Part shown: positions 8,575-18,178 of the stretch, in pieces
Numbering within the stretch: the first letter of the stretch is position 1
How the letters are laid out: each line of letters opens with the position of its first letter
Source: Brevundimonas subvibrioides ATCC 15264
GTDB taxonomy: Bacteria > Pseudomonadota > Alphaproteobacteria > Caulobacterales > Caulobacteraceae
Direction of reading: 5' to 3'
Assembly (NCBI RefSeq): GCF_000144605.1
Contig: NC_014375.1
Span: 496,001 to 560,000 of the forward strand
Length of the DNA stretch: 64,000 nt
The notes under the pieces: model-generated
What the model was told of the DNA's origin: nothing
The model's database searches: none
The model's input: the letters and a program-made list of their open reading frames with translations, nothing else
Translations under genes and position numbers: made by a program

Positions 8575-9309
8575 ATGACCTCGCCCGTCCTTTCCGATCC
8601 GCGATTGATCGTCGGGCTCGACCTGCCCTCGGTCGAGGCGGCCCGAACGCTTGTCGATCGCCTCGGCGCGGGCGTCAGCTTCTACAAGGTGGGGCTGACG
8701 CTGCTGGCCCGGCCCGGGGGCGTCGCCTTCGCCCACGAACTGCAGGCGACGGGCAAGTCGGTGTTCCAGGACTGGAAGCTGCACGACATCGGGGCCCAGG
8801 TGGAGGGCGCGGCGCGCTCGGTGGCCGAGGGCGGCTGCGATCTGTTGACCGTCCATGCGGAGCCGCAGGTCATGCGGGCGGCGGTCAAGGGCCGCGGCGG
8901 GCTGGCGACGCGCATCCTCGCCGTCACGGTCATGACCAGCCTGTCGGATCAGGACCTGGCCGAGATCGGCTATTCCGCCCGGGCCGCAGACCTGGTGGAG
9001 ACGCGCGTGCGTCAGGCGCTGGACTGCGGTGTCGACGGCGTCGTCTCCAGCCCCCTGGAGGCCGGGCGGGTCCGCGAGATCGCGACCGAGGCGGGCCGTC
9101 CCGACTTCCTGATCGTCACGCCGGGCGTGCGACCGGCCGGGGCCGAGGTCGGCGACCAGCAGCGCGTCGCCACGCCCGCCGCCGCCCTGGCCGCCGGGGC
9201 CACGCATCTGGTGGTCGCCCGGCCCGTGATCGCGGCATCGGACCCCGTCGCGGCCGCGGCCGCGATCGTCGCCGAGATGGCCGGAGCGGCCCGGAGCCTG
9301 ATCGGCTGA
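8575..9309 (+). CDS. pyrF: Orotidine 5'-phosphate decarboxylase
   Basis: Decarboxylates OMP to UMP, the last step of de novo pyrimidine synthesis. It is 244 residues with an early GLDLPSVEAA strand and FYKVGLTLL. The catalytic cluster DWKLHDIGAQVEGA holds the Asp-x-Lys-x-x-Asp set, and TPGVRPAGAEVGDQQRVATP is the phosphate-gripping loop. The length matches short bacterial PyrF. CGGAG precedes the ATG. It is followed by a small hairpin and a dispersed repeat before the convergent gene. Confidence 0.95.
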   Translation: MTSPVLSDPRLIVGLDLPSVEAARTLVDRLGAGVSFYKVGLTLLARPGGVAFAHELQATGKSVFQDWKLHDIGAQVEGAARSVAEGGCDLLTVHAEPQVMRAAVKGRGGLATRILAVTVMTSLSDQDLAEIGYSARAADLVETRVRQALDCGVDGVVSSPLEAGRVREIATEAGRPDFLIVTPGVRPAGAEVGDQQRVATPAAALAAGATHLVVARPVIAASDPVAAAAAIVAEMAGAARSLIG

Positions 9310-9310
9310 A

Positions 9311-9333
9311 GTGGAATCGCCTTGCGATTCCGC
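9311..9333. terminator. Hairpin after pyrF
   Basis: GGAATCGC at 9313-9320 pairs perfectly with GCGATTCC at 9324-9331 around a CTT loop, starting four bases after the pyrF stop. There is no T-run, so termination is only a suggestion. Confidence 0.45.
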
Positions 9334-9370
9334 TGATGCCGTGAATCAGGCTCCAGGAATAAGCGAGAGC

Positions 9371-9428
9371 TTGATCCACGCTTTCGGCGGACCCACCAAG
9401 TGGGTCCGCCTCAAACCATAGAGCTCTA
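9371..9428 (+). repeat. Dispersed hairpin repeat, family A, copy 1
   Basis: GGCGGACCCAC at 9386-9396 pairs with GTGGGTCCGCC at 9400-9410 around CAA. The flank (TTGATCCACGCTTTC before, CCTCAA and CTCTAG after) matches the reverse complement of the element at 34213-34273. Both copies fill the gap between two convergent genes and run up to the TAG of the minus-strand one. Confidence 0.75.
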
Positions 9429-10559
9429 GCCGCGCTCGCCCGGTTCCTGGCGATAGGGCATGCTGACCCCGTCGTCGCCGGGAGGCAGGTCGCCGTAGTA
9501 GTCCGCCGGGGGCGGAGGCGGCGGAACGTCATAGGTCACCGGCGGCGGCGCATAGGGGGCCGGTTCGTACATGGGCTCGGCATAGGCTTGCGGCGCATAC
9601 TGCGGCGCATACTGCGGTTCCGGGGCATAGGTCGGCCGCGGCGCGTACTCCTGCGGGGGCGCGTAGACTGGTTGCGGCGCGTAGGTCGGCTGGACGTGAA
9701 CCGGCGACGAGACATAGCCCCGGGCCTCGGCCCCATAGCTGGCCGTATACTCCCGGCTTTCGTAACTGCGGCTTTCGTAGCTGTGGGCCGAGGCGCCCTG
9801 CCGGGCGTACCCGCCGTGATAGCCGTAGCCTCGATCATCGACCGGCTCCAGCGGCGCGGCATAGTAGGGCTGGGCCACATAACGGGGGCTCTCACAGTCG
9901 CAATCCGGTCGGCCGTGACCGCCCTGATCGCGCCGGTCGTAGTGGTCGCCGCGGTCCGAATACCGGTTCCCCCGGTCGTAGCCTGCGTCGTACCCGCCGC
10001 CGCAGCGGTCGTAGCACGAGGGCGGGGGCGGAGGCGCGCCGCAGGAGCCGCAGCGATCCGTCGTCACATAGTGCCGGCCGAACCCGCGCACCGCATAGCC
10101 GAACGGCTGGCTGGGGCCATAGCCGGGACCGCGCACGACGACGGCGCCTGCGCTGCCGCCGTATCCCAGCGAATCCCAGCCGCCATAGCCGCTGCCGGAG
10201 ACGATCGCCCCGCCATAGCCGCCGCCGCCCCGGATCGCCCCGACGTCATAGCCGCGCGCATTGATCACCGCGCCGGCGCTGGAATAAGCGCGGGCCGAGG
10301 CGCTGGCGCTGGCGTTCACATTGACGTTGACGTTGGTGTTGACGTTGCCGCCGCCGTAAACGGGATGGCCGCCGCCGTAGCCGCCGCCCGGATGACCGCC
10401 GCCGCCGTATCCACCCCCGGGGTGGCCGCCGCCGCAGCTGCCCATGCAGCCGCCGCCGGGATGGCCCCCGCCACCCGGAGGCCCGTGGCGGTCACTCGCC
10501 AGGGCGGGCCCTGCCAGCGCCAGAAGGGCAGCGAATGTCGAGATCAGAAGGGTTTTCAC
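9426..10559 (-). CDS. Exported Gly/Tyr/Pro-rich low-complexity protein
   Basis: A 377-residue secreted or surface protein I do not recognise. It has a Sec signal peptide ending near ALAGPALA, then His-Pro-Gly-rich repeats of the type GGGHPGGGYGG. A stretch of strictly alternating residues follows (NVNVNVNASASASA), then Gly/Tyr segments, a Cys-rich part (DRCGSCGAPPPPPSC, CYDRCGGG), an Asp/Arg/Tyr-rich part, and a tail of YAP-type repeats (PTYAPQPVYAPPQ). The start is GTG 10559 with GTGGAG upstream. The composition suggests a structural coat or adhesive protein rather than an enzyme. It is divergent from maeB. Confidence 0.75.
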   Translation of the reverse strand: MKTLLISTFAALLALAGPALASDRHGPPGGGGHPGGGCMGSCGGGHPGGGYGGGGHPGGGYGGGHPVYGGGNVNTNVNVNVNASASASARAYSSAGAVINARGYDVGAIRGGGGYGGAIVSGSGYGGWDSLGYGGSAGAVVVRGPGYGPSQPFGYAVRGFGRHYVTTDRCGSCGAPPPPPSCYDRCGGGYDAGYDRGNRYSDRGDHYDRRDQGGHGRPDCDCESPRYVAQPYYAAPLEPVDDRGYGYHGGYARQGASAHSYESRSYESREYTASYGAEARGYVSSPVHVQPTYAPQPVYAPPQEYAPRPTYAPEPQYAPQYAPQAYAEPMYEPAPYAPPPVTYDVPPPPPPADYYGDLPPGDDGVSMPYRQEPGERG

Positions 10560-10773
10560 TGGGCGAGACTCCACACGTTGCGTGCAGCCTAGAGCGTCAA
10601 AACACGCTTCGGTTCCGGATGCGCCTGACGCGGGAGAGACACGTTCGCGACGTGGTTAAATCTCGCGTTTCCAGCGTCAAGCTGGCGTCTGCACCCCGGG
10701 AAAGCGGCTCGGCGGTTGTCCCCGGCCCGCCCCCTCGTTACGACAGTCCGGTCCCTCATCGAGACCGCCTCCC

Positions 10774-13140
10774 ATGCCAGACCAGACCGACAAACAGACG
10801 TTTTCCGATCAGGAGGCCCTGGATTTCCACCGGCTGCCCCTGCCGGGCAAGATCTCGATGGCCCCGATCAAGCCCATGGCGACGCAGCGCGACCTGTCGC
10901 TGGCCTATTCGCCCGGCGTGGCCATTCCGGTGCTGGCGATCGCGGCCGACGTCGACAAGGCCTACGACTATACGTCCAAGGGCAATCTGGTCGCGGTGAT
11001 CTCCAACGGCACCGCCATCCTGGGCCTGGGCAACCTCGGCCACATGGCGTCCAAGCCGGTGATGGAGGGCAAGGCCGTCCTGTTCAAGCGGTTCGCCGAC
11101 GTCGACAGCTTCGACGTCGAGGTCAAGACGACCGACCCGGACGAGTTCATCACCGTGGTCAAGAACATCGGCGACACCTGGGGCGGGATCAATCTGGAGG
11201 ACATCAAGTCCCCCGAGTGTTTCGTGATCGAGTCCGAACTGCAGGACCTGCTGGACATCCCGGTCTTCCACGACGACCAGCACGGCACGGCCATCATCTC
11301 GACCGCCGGCCTGATCAACGCCTGTCACATCACCGGGCGCAGGTTCGAGGATGTGAAGATGGTCCTGGTCGGGGCCGGGGCGGCGGGACTGTCCTCGCTC
11401 AGCCTGATGAAGTCTCTGGGTGTCCGGCCCGAGAATGCCACGGTCGTCGACCTGCATGGCGTCATCTACCGCGGGCGCACCGAGGGCATGGATCAGTGGA
11501 AATCCGTCCACGCCATCGACACCGACAAGCGCACCCTGGCCGAGGCCATGGTCGGGGCCGACGTGGTGCTGGGCCTGTCGGCCAAGGGCGCGATCACGCC
11601 CGCCATGGTCGCGACCATGGCCCCGCGCCCGATCATCTTCGCCATGGCCAATCCGGACCCGGAGATCACACCCGAAGAGGTGCTGGCCGTGCGCAAGGAC
11701 GCCATCATCGCGACAGGTCGGTCCGACTATGTGAACCAGGTCAACAACGTGCTGGCCTTCCCCTATCTGTTCCGCGGCGCGCTGGACGTCCGGGCCCGGC
11801 GCATCAATCACGAGATGAAGATCGCCTGCGCCCACGCCCTGGCACAACTGGCCCGCGAGGACGTGCCGGACGAGGTCGCCGTGGCCTATCGCGGGCGCAA
11901 GCTGAGGTTCGGGCCCGACTACATCATCCCGACGCCGTTCGATCCGCGCCTGATCTGGTACATCCCGCCGTTCGTGGCCCAGGCGGCGATGGACACGGGC
12001 GTCTCGCGGGTGACGATCGACGACATGGACGCCTATCGCGCCCGGCTGCGCGAGCGGGTCGACCCGTCGGCCGCCCTGATGCAGAAGATCTCCTCGGCCG
12101 TGCGCGCCGCGCCGAACCGGCGGGTGGTCTTCGCCGAGGGCGAGGAATCGACCGTGATCCGCGCCGCCTGGGCCTTCAAACAGGCCGAGCTGGGCACGCC
12201 GATCCTGCTGGGCCGCGAGGACCTGATCCGCAAGAACGCGGCCGAGGCGGGCCTTTCGTTCGACGAGATGGGCATCGAGATCGTCAATGCGCGGGTGTCG
12301 GAGATGAACGACGCCTACACCGACTGGCTGTACGAAAAGCTGCAGCGGCGCGGCTATCTGCGCCGCGACGTCCAGCGGATGATCAACCAGGACCGCAACT
12401 ATTTCGCCGCCGCCATGGTCGCGCGCGGACAGGCGGACGCGGTGGTCACCGGGACGACCCGCAACTTCAACATGGTGCTGAAGGAAATCCGGCGGGTTCT
12501 GGACGTGAAGGACAGCCTGATCGGCCTGTCCATCGTCCTGGCCAAGGGCCGGACGATCTTCGTGGCCGACACCTCGATCCACGAACTGCCCGATGCCCAG
12601 GAACTGGCGGACATCGCCATCCAGGCCGCGGCCACCGTTCGAAAACTGGGCCGGACGCCGCGCGTGGCCTTCCTGTCCTATTCGACCTTCGGCAATCCAC
12701 CCGGAGAGCGCGGCGACAATGTGAGGGCCGCCATCCGCATCCTCGACGCCAAGGGGGTCGATTTCGAATACGAGGGCGAGATGCCGCCCGAGCTGGCCCT
12801 GGATCCGGGCCAGCGGGCCAACTATCCGTTCATGCGGCTGTCGCGCGACGCCAATGTGCTGGTCATGCCGGCTCTGCACTCGGCCGCCATCTCGACCCAG
12901 CTGGTCCAGGCCCTGGGCGGGGCGACGGTGATCGGGCCCCTGCTGGTGGGTCTGGAGAAGTCGGTCCAGATCGTCTCCCTGGGGGCGTCCGTCTCCGAGA
13001 TCATCACCGCCGCGACCTTCGCCGCCTATGAGGAGGGCGGCAGCGTCGCCTTCGAGCCGGAGGACGAGGACGAGGTTCCGCACCCCAGCAAGGCGGCCGA
13101 GCGGTCGATGGCGGCGACGGCGGTGCCCCCGACGCGGTGA
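10774..13140 (+). CDS. maeB: NADP-dependent malic enzyme with C-terminal phosphotransacetylase-like domain
   Basis: Oxidatively decarboxylates malate to pyruvate with NAD(P), feeding gluconeogenesis and NADPH supply. The 788-residue length is that of the large MaeB type. The N-terminal malic enzyme domain (about 1-430) has [38 protein letters not shown] and the dinucleotide site [10 protein letters not shown]. The C-terminal 330 residues form the phosphate acetyltransferase-like domain ([29 protein letters not shown]), which is regulatory in this family. It ends four bases before the convergent ampG stop. Confidence 0.95.
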   Translation: MPDQTDKQTFSDQEALDFHRLPLPGKISMAPIKPMATQRDLSLAYSPGVAIPVLAIAADVDKAYDYTSKGNLVAVISNGTAILGLGNLGHMASKPVMEGKAVLFKRFADVDSFDVEVKTTDPDEFITVVKNIGDTWGGINLEDIKSPECFVIESELQDLLDIPVFHDDQHGTAIISTAGLINACHITGRRFEDVKMVLVGAGAAGLSSLSLMKSLGVRPENATVVDLHGVIYRGRTEGMDQWKSVHAIDTDKRTLAEAMVGADVVLGLSAKGAITPAMVATMAPRPIIFAMANPDPEITPEEVLAVRKDAIIATGRSDYVNQVNNVLAFPYLFRGALDVRARRINHEMKIACAHALAQLAREDVPDEVAVAYRGRKLRFGPDYIIPTPFDPRLIWYIPPFVAQAAMDTGVSRVTIDDMDAYRARLRERVDPSAALMQKISSAVRAAPNRRVVFAEGEESTVIRAAWAFKQAELGTPILLGREDLIRKNAAEAGLSFDEMGIEIVNARVSEMNDAYTDWLYEKLQRRGYLRRDVQRMINQDRNYFAAAMVARGQADAVVTGTTRNFNMVLKEIRRVLDVKDSLIGLSIVLAKGRTIFVADTSIHELPDAQELADIAIQAAATVRKLGRTPRVAFLSYSTFGNPPGERGDNVRAAIRILDAKGVDFEYEGEMPPELALDPGQRANYPFMRLSRDANVLVMPALHSAAISTQLVQALGGATVIGPLLVGLEKSVQIVSLGASVSEIITAATFAAYEEGGSVAFEPEDEDEVPHPSKAAERSMAATAVPPTR

Positions 13141-13144
13141 CGGC

Positions 13145-14833
13145 CTAGGGCGCGGCGGCGGCGACCCGGCGCGCCTCGACCGTCAGCCGGATCCATTCGA
13201 TGACCACGAAGACGATCGCGGCCACGCCCAGCCAGGCGGCGATGACGAACATGGCCGCGTACCCTTGCGCCTCGATCAGCTCGCCCAGGGCCCCGCGGCC
13301 CAGGGTGCCGATCAGCAGCGCCAGCGAGATGAAGACCGCGAACTGGACCGCGCCGAACATCTTGTTCGACAGGGCTGACAGATAGGCGACGAAGGCCGCG
13401 CCGGCGAACCCGCCGGCGATGTTCTCGCCCGTGATGGCCAGCATCAGCCGGGCGAGGGCCTCGGGGATGCCGAAGGCCCCGAACAGCGCATACAGGCCGG
13501 TCCCGGACATGAAGGGCCCGATGACCGGGGCCCCCATCGCCAGATCCATCATCAGCAGGTTGGTCGCGGCCGACAGGATGGCCCCGATCAGAAGGCTCCA
13601 CATCCGGCCGATGACCAGGAGCGCCCAGCCGCCCAGGCCGATGCCGACGATGGTCATGACGACGCCGAAGGTCTTGGAGGCCAGAGCCACCTCGGCCTTG
13701 GTGTGGCCGAGCGCCCCGCCGGTGTCGCCCATGTAGAAGGGAAAGGCGAACGGCCCCCAGACTCCGTCGGTGATCCGGTAGGTCAGGATGAGGCCCAGAA
13801 CCACGATCGCGCCCCAGCCTAGTCGCCCCATCAGCTCGACCAGCGGGGCCAGGATGGCGTCGTACAGGGTGTCGGCGAACCTCGGCGCGCGAACCGACTC
13901 GGCCTCCGTCGCGCCGCGGCCCTTCCACACGATCAGACCGGCGAGGGCCGCGGGCAGGATGACGGTGGCGCCGACGATCCACGGGCCCCAGGCCGCGGTG
14001 AACTCGCCCGCGCTCGGGGCCGGGCTGGTGGTCAGGGCCACGATCATGAAGTTGATCAGCATGTAGGCCGCCCAGCCCCAGGCCAGCAGGGTGGCGGCCA
14101 GAACGGCCAGACGCAGCCGGGGCGAGCCGCGGCGCTCGCGCGCGACATGGGCCTGGGACGTCGGGGTCGGCTCCGGCGCGATCAGGGTGCCGATCAGGCC
14201 CAGCCCCATCAGGACGCCGGCCGTGACGAAGACGCCGGGCCAGCCGATCGCGGTGGCCAGCAGCAGGGACCCGGCCCCGCCCGCCAGCGCCGCCGTGCGA
14301 TAGCCGAGCTGATAGATGGTCGAGAGCAGGTCGATGGGCGTGGTCTCGTCGGCCACCTCGATGCGCCAGGCGTCGATGACGATGTCCTGGGTGGCGAAGG
14401 CGAGCGCGCCGAGGGCAGCGCCCAGGGCGAGCGGGCCGAGAACACCGGATTCGGGGCGCGACAGGGCGACCAGGCCCAGCGACACGCCGATGATGACCTG
14501 AAGCACCAGCAGCCAGCTGCGGCGACGGCCGAAGCGTTTGCCGATCAGGGGCGGGGTCCAGCTGACGGCGGGCGACCACAGGAACCGGAAGGCCCCGAAC
14601 AGGCCGATCCAGCTGAGGATGCCGATGGTGGCGATCGGCACCTCGGCCTCGGTCAGCCAGGCGTTCAGCGTGCCGATCAGCATGGCGAAGGGCAGACCGG
14701 CCGAGAACCCCAGCAACAGCATGGCCAGGGTCCGGCGCTCGCGGAAGGCGGCCTTCAGCACCGCCAGACCCTTGGGCTTCAGGTCGGTGGCGGCCACGAC
14801 GGTGGTCCCGGTCGGCGGAGTGGTCTTCGTCAT
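13145..14833 (-). CDS. ampG: AmpG-family muropeptide MFS transporter
   Basis: An inner-membrane permease that imports anhydro-muropeptides for cell-wall recycling. The 562-residue protein has about 12-14 hydrophobic segments and the AmpG signatures LLGFSAGLPFAMLIGTLNAW, FRFLWSPAVSW and AFATQDIVIDAWRIEV. It is longer than E. coli AmpG because of insertions between helices. The start is placed at ATG 14833; the same frame is open upstream but lacks motifs. It is the last gene of the comM, hybrid kinase, ampG run. Confidence 0.88.
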   Translation of the reverse strand: MTKTTPPTGTTVVAATDLKPKGLAVLKAAFRERRTLAMLLLGFSAGLPFAMLIGTLNAWLTEAEVPIATIGILSWIGLFGAFRFLWSPAVSWTPPLIGKRFGRRRSWLLVLQVIIGVSLGLVALSRPESGVLGPLALGAALGALAFATQDIVIDAWRIEVADETTPIDLLSTIYQLGYRTAALAGGAGSLLLATAIGWPGVFVTAGVLMGLGLIGTLIAPEPTPTSQAHVARERRGSPRLRLAVLAATLLAWGWAAYMLINFMIVALTTSPAPSAGEFTAAWGPWIVGATVILPAALAGLIVWKGRGATEAESVRAPRFADTLYDAILAPLVELMGRLGWGAIVVLGLILTYRITDGVWGPFAFPFYMGDTGGALGHTKAEVALASKTFGVVMTIVGIGLGGWALLVIGRMWSLLIGAILSAATNLLMMDLAMGAPVIGPFMSGTGLYALFGAFGIPEALARLMLAITGENIAGGFAGAAFVAYLSALSNKMFGAVQFAVFISLALLIGTLGRGALGELIEAQGYAAMFVIAAWLGVAAIVFVVIEWIRLTVEARRVAAAAP

Positions 14834-14886
14834 GGACGGCGGCGGCCTCGTTCTCGTGCGAGCGGCCGGTCTTGCGCCGGTTCGCC

Positions 14887-16461
14887 CTAACCGGTCGCGA
14901 CCTTGGCGCGTAAGTCTCCGGCCGTCCACCTGCTCAAAGCTGATCGCAGGGCTTCCAGCTCCAGCGGCTTGACCAGATGGTCGTTCATGCCCGCCTCGAG
15001 ACAGGCCTTGCGGTCCTCGGCGAAGGCGTTGGCCGTCAGGGCGACGATGGGCGTGCAGTCACCCGTGGCCCGGATGGCCCGGGCGGCGGCGGGGCCGTCC
15101 ATGACGGGCATCCGCATGTCCATGAAGACGAGATCGTAGCGGGCGCGCTTGCAGGCCGCGACCGCCTCCGCGCCGGTGGCGGCGGTTTCGACCACGCAGC
15201 CCTCGCGACGCAGCAGGGTCTTGGCCAGCAGGGCCCCGACCGGGTTGTCCTCGGCCAGCAGGATGCGGGTGCCGGCGAAGCGGACGGGCTGGACGCGGTC
15301 GTCCTCCGGCGCGGCCAGACGCGGCACGCCGGGCAGGGCCTCGGCATGCTGGGCGGCCTGGACGCGCTCGACCAGCGAGGCCCGCCGCAGCGGCTTGATC
15401 AGATAGCCGGCGAAACCGACCCCGCGATAGCGGGCGATCAGATCGCGTTCGGACGGCTTCAGCAGGATGATGCCGCGTCCGCCCTCGGGCAGGGCGGCGA
15501 GGGGCAGGCCGGTCCGGACGGTCTCGGCATGGTCGACCAGGGTCACGGGAGCGAGGTCGCCGGCGGGCCAGGTCGAGCCGCCGCTGGCCACGATCTGGGC
15601 CTCCGCGGCCGCGCGGACGAAGGCATCGGGGCTCCGGACCGCGACGGGCAGGCCGTCCAGCGGGCGGGCGCGGGGCGTGGCGTCGGGGGCCGCGTCGAAG
15701 GCGGCCTCGAACCGGAAGCGGGATCCGCCGCCCGCGCCTGTGTCGGGGCCGGCATCGGGGCGGTCCTCGACGGTGACGGCCCCGCCCATGGCCCGGGCCA
15801 GTTTCTGGACGACCGCCAGACCGAGTCCGGCCCCGCCGTGGCGGGTGGCGTCCGAGGCGTCGACGTGGCCGAACTCCTCGAAGATGCGGGCGCGGGCCTC
15901 CGCCGGGATGCCCGGGCCGGTGTCGTCGACGACGAAGGCCAGGGTCGGACGGGTGTCGCTGCCGCCGGCGCGTTCGACGGAGATGCGAACGCCCCCCTGG
16001 TCGGTGAATTTCACGGCGTTTCCGGCCAGGTTGAACAGCACCTGCCGCAGCCGGCCCTCGTCAGCCAGGATGTCGGGCGCATCGGCCGCGACGGACCAGA
16101 CGATCTCCAGCCCCTTGTCGTGGGCGCGTGGGCTCAACAGCTCCGCCACGCCGCGGACCAGCCCCTCCGGATCGACGGGGGCCAGATCGAACTCCAGCTT
16201 GCCGGCCTCCAGCCTTGCGTAGTCGAGAAGGTCGTTGACCAGACCCAGCAGGTGTTCGGCCGAATCCCGCGCGGCCTCGGCATAGGCGCGCTGGGCCCCG
16301 TCCAGCCGGGTGCGGGTCAGAAGCCCCAGCATGCCGATCACGCCGTTCAGGGGCGTGCGCATTTCGTGGCTCATCAGCCGCAGGAAGGGATCGGCTCCGG
16401 CCGGCGAGGCGCCGCCGGACGACCGTTCGACCGCTGAGCCCGTCTTCGTCCGCCGTGCCAT
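14887..16461 (-). CDS. Soluble hybrid histidine kinase with a degenerate first receiver
   Basis: A 524-residue cytoplasmic kinase with no membrane segment or PAS domain. HisKA starts almost at once (LMSHEMRTPLNGVIGMLGLL, phospho-His about residue 32). HATPase_c follows (NAVKF; DDTGPGIP; GAGLGLAVV), then a receiver-like domain without a phospho-Asp (about 260-380, with GVGFAGYLIKPLRRASL), then a true receiver (LLAEDNPVGALLAKTLL; phospho-Asp in FMDMRMP; Lys in LVKPLEL). The order kinase, pseudoreceiver, receiver is that of Caulobacter ShkA, whose pseudoreceiver binds c-di-GMP. The start is ATG 16461 with GGAGG upstream. It lies between comM and ampG. Confidence 0.88.
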   Translation of the reverse strand: MARRTKTGSAVERSSGGASPAGADPFLRLMSHEMRTPLNGVIGMLGLLTRTRLDGAQRAYAEAARDSAEHLLGLVNDLLDYARLEAGKLEFDLAPVDPEGLVRGVAELLSPRAHDKGLEIVWSVAADAPDILADEGRLRQVLFNLAGNAVKFTDQGGVRISVERAGGSDTRPTLAFVVDDTGPGIPAEARARIFEEFGHVDASDATRHGGAGLGLAVVQKLARAMGGAVTVEDRPDAGPDTGAGGGSRFRFEAAFDAAPDATPRARPLDGLPVAVRSPDAFVRAAAEAQIVASGGSTWPAGDLAPVTLVDHAETVRTGLPLAALPEGGRGIILLKPSERDLIARYRGVGFAGYLIKPLRRASLVERVQAAQHAEALPGVPRLAAPEDDRVQPVRFAGTRILLAEDNPVGALLAKTLLRREGCVVETAATGAEAVAACKRARYDLVFMDMRMPVMDGPAAARAIRATGDCTPIVALTANAFAEDRKACLEAGMNDHLVKPLELEALRSALSRWTAGDLRAKVATG

Positions 16462-16520
16462 GCCCGCCTCCAACCGGGGCGGACTGTGCCGGGAAAAGCG
16501 TTAACGCGGGGTCTATCGCC

Positions 16521-18110
16521 CTACCAGGCCGGCAGCGCCGCCGGCCCGCCCCGCACGCCCCCGGCCTGGCGTTCGAAATCCCCCTGGGCCCCGACCGTCG
16601 TGCGCCGGTAGATCAGGGCCTCGGCGATGTGGCGGCGGAGCACGCCGGTCGCGCCTTCCAGATCGGCGATGGTGCGGGCCAGACGCAGGGTCCGGGTCCA
16701 GCCGCGCGCCGTCAGGCCCCCCGCCTCGCCCGCGCGCATCAGCAGGGCCCGGCCGGCCTCGTCGGGCGTGGCGAAGCGTTCCAGCACCTCGCCCGAGGCG
16801 CGGGCGTTCAGGGCCTGCGCGGGATCGAGACCGGCCTCCCGCACCCGGTCCTCCTGCATGGCGCGGGCGACGGCGACGCGGGCGGCGACCTCGGCCGTGC
16901 CTTCGGCAGGGCCGGGCAGGGCCATGTCGGCGGCGGTCACCGGCGGGGTCTCCACCGTCAGGTCGATGCGGTCGAACATCGGGCCCGAGATCCGGTTCTG
17001 ATAGTCGCGCTGGCACCGCGGAGCCTTGCCGCACGCCCCCTTGCCGGGGCCGCCGACACCGCATCGGCAGGGGTTCATGGCCGCCACCAGCTGGAACCGG
17101 GCCGGATAGCGGACGTGGGCGTTGGCGCGGGCCACGACGATCTCGCCCGTCTCCAGCGGGGCCCTCAGGCTGTCCAGCGCCTGGGCGGAATATTCGGGCA
17201 GTTCGTCGAGGAACAGGACGCCGTTGTGCGCCAGCGAGGCCTCGCCCGGCTTGGCGCGGAGCCCGCCGCCGGTCAGGGCCGCCATGGAGGCCGAATGGTG
17301 CGGGCTGCGGAAGGGTCGGTCGCGGGTCAGGGCCCCGCGCTCGATCAGGCCGGCGACCGACCAGACCATGGAGGTCTCCAGCAGTTCGGTCGGCGTCAGG
17401 GGCGGCAGCAGGCCCGGCAGGCGTTGCGCCATCATCGATTTTCCCGAGCCGGGCGGGCCGACGAACAACAGGTTGTGGCCCCCGGCGGCGGCGACCTCGA
17501 GCGCCCGCTTGGCGCTTTCCTGGCCCTTGACCTCGCGCAGGTCCGGCACCGTTGTGCCCGACCGTACCGGTCCGGGTTCGGGCGCGCGCAGGATGGTCGT
17601 GCCCTTGAAATGATTGATCAGGCCGATCAGCGACCGGGGGGCCAGGATCGAGACGTCGCCCGCCCAGGCCGCCTCGGGCCCGTTGGCTTCGGGACAGATC
17701 AGCCCCAGCCCCATGGCCGAGGCGGCCACGGCGGCGGGCAAGGTGCCGCCGACCGGCTGGATGCGGCCGTCCAGCCCCAGCTCCCCCAGCGCCGCCCAGC
17801 CCTGCAGCGCGTCGGGCTGGATCACGCCCAGGGCGGCCAGCAGGGCCAGGGCGATCGGCAGGTCGAAATGACTGCCTTCCTTGGGCAGGTCGGCGGGGGC
17901 GAGGTTGGCGATGATCCGCTTGGCCGGCAGGGCCAGGCCTATGCCCGCGAAAGCCCCGCGCACCCGCTCGCGGCTCTCGGCCACCGCCTTGTCGGGCAGG
18001 CCGACGATGGAGAAGATGGTCGGGCCCTCATTGCCGACCAGTTGCACCTCGACGGCGACGCGGCGGGCCTCCACCCCTTCGAAAGCCACCGTCGCGATAC
18101 TGGCCAGCAT
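16521..18110 (-). CDS. comM: YifB/ComM-family Mg-chelatase-like AAA+ ATPase
   Basis: A 529-residue AAA+ protein. ComM is a helicase that promotes branch migration during integration of incoming DNA. The N-terminal ChlI-like domain (about 1-190) begins with MLASIATVAFEGVEA. The ATPase core has Walker A GPPGSGKSMMAQRLPG and Walker B FLDELPEY. A cysteine cluster (NPCRCGVGGPGKGACGKAPRC) follows, then FDRIDL and the C-terminal domain. It follows gshB, a neighbour common in alphaproteobacteria. A perfect LexA box 24 bases upstream indicates SOS induction. Confidence 0.93.
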   Translation of the reverse strand: MLASIATVAFEGVEARRVAVEVQLVGNEGPTIFSIVGLPDKAVAESRERVRGAFAGIGLALPAKRIIANLAPADLPKEGSHFDLPIALALLAALGVIQPDALQGWAALGELGLDGRIQPVGGTLPAAVAASAMGLGLICPEANGPEAAWAGDVSILAPRSLIGLINHFKGTTILRAPEPGPVRSGTTVPDLREVKGQESAKRALEVAAAGGHNLLFVGPPGSGKSMMAQRLPGLLPPLTPTELLETSMVWSVAGLIERGALTRDRPFRSPHHSASMAALTGGGLRAKPGEASLAHNGVLFLDELPEYSAQALDSLRAPLETGEIVVARANAHVRYPARFQLVAAMNPCRCGVGGPGKGACGKAPRCQRDYQNRISGPMFDRIDLTVETPPVTAADMALPGPAEGTAEVAARVAVARAMQEDRVREAGLDPAQALNARASGEVLERFATPDEAGRALLMRAGEAGGLTARGWTRTLRLARTIADLEGATGVLRRHIAEALIYRRTTVGAQGDFERQAGGVRGGPAALPAW

Positions 18111-18133
18111 GGGTCCGCTCCACAGTTCGCCTA

Positions 18134-18148
18134 GAACGAAACATGAAC
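18134..18148 (-). promoter_or_regulatory. LexA (SOS) box upstream of comM
   Basis: GAAC at 18134-18137, seven bases, GAAC at 18145-18148. On the comM strand this reads GTTC-N7-GTTC, the alphaproteobacterial LexA operator. It lies 24 bases before the comM start. Confidence 0.8.
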
Positions 18149-18178
18149 TCGGGTGTTTGGCAACCGACGGTATCTCGT

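Noticed and set aside
16495-16512. GTTAAC half-sites here and near 58936 as CtrA boxes
   Set aside because: Only single half-sites are present, without the second TTAA at the right distance.
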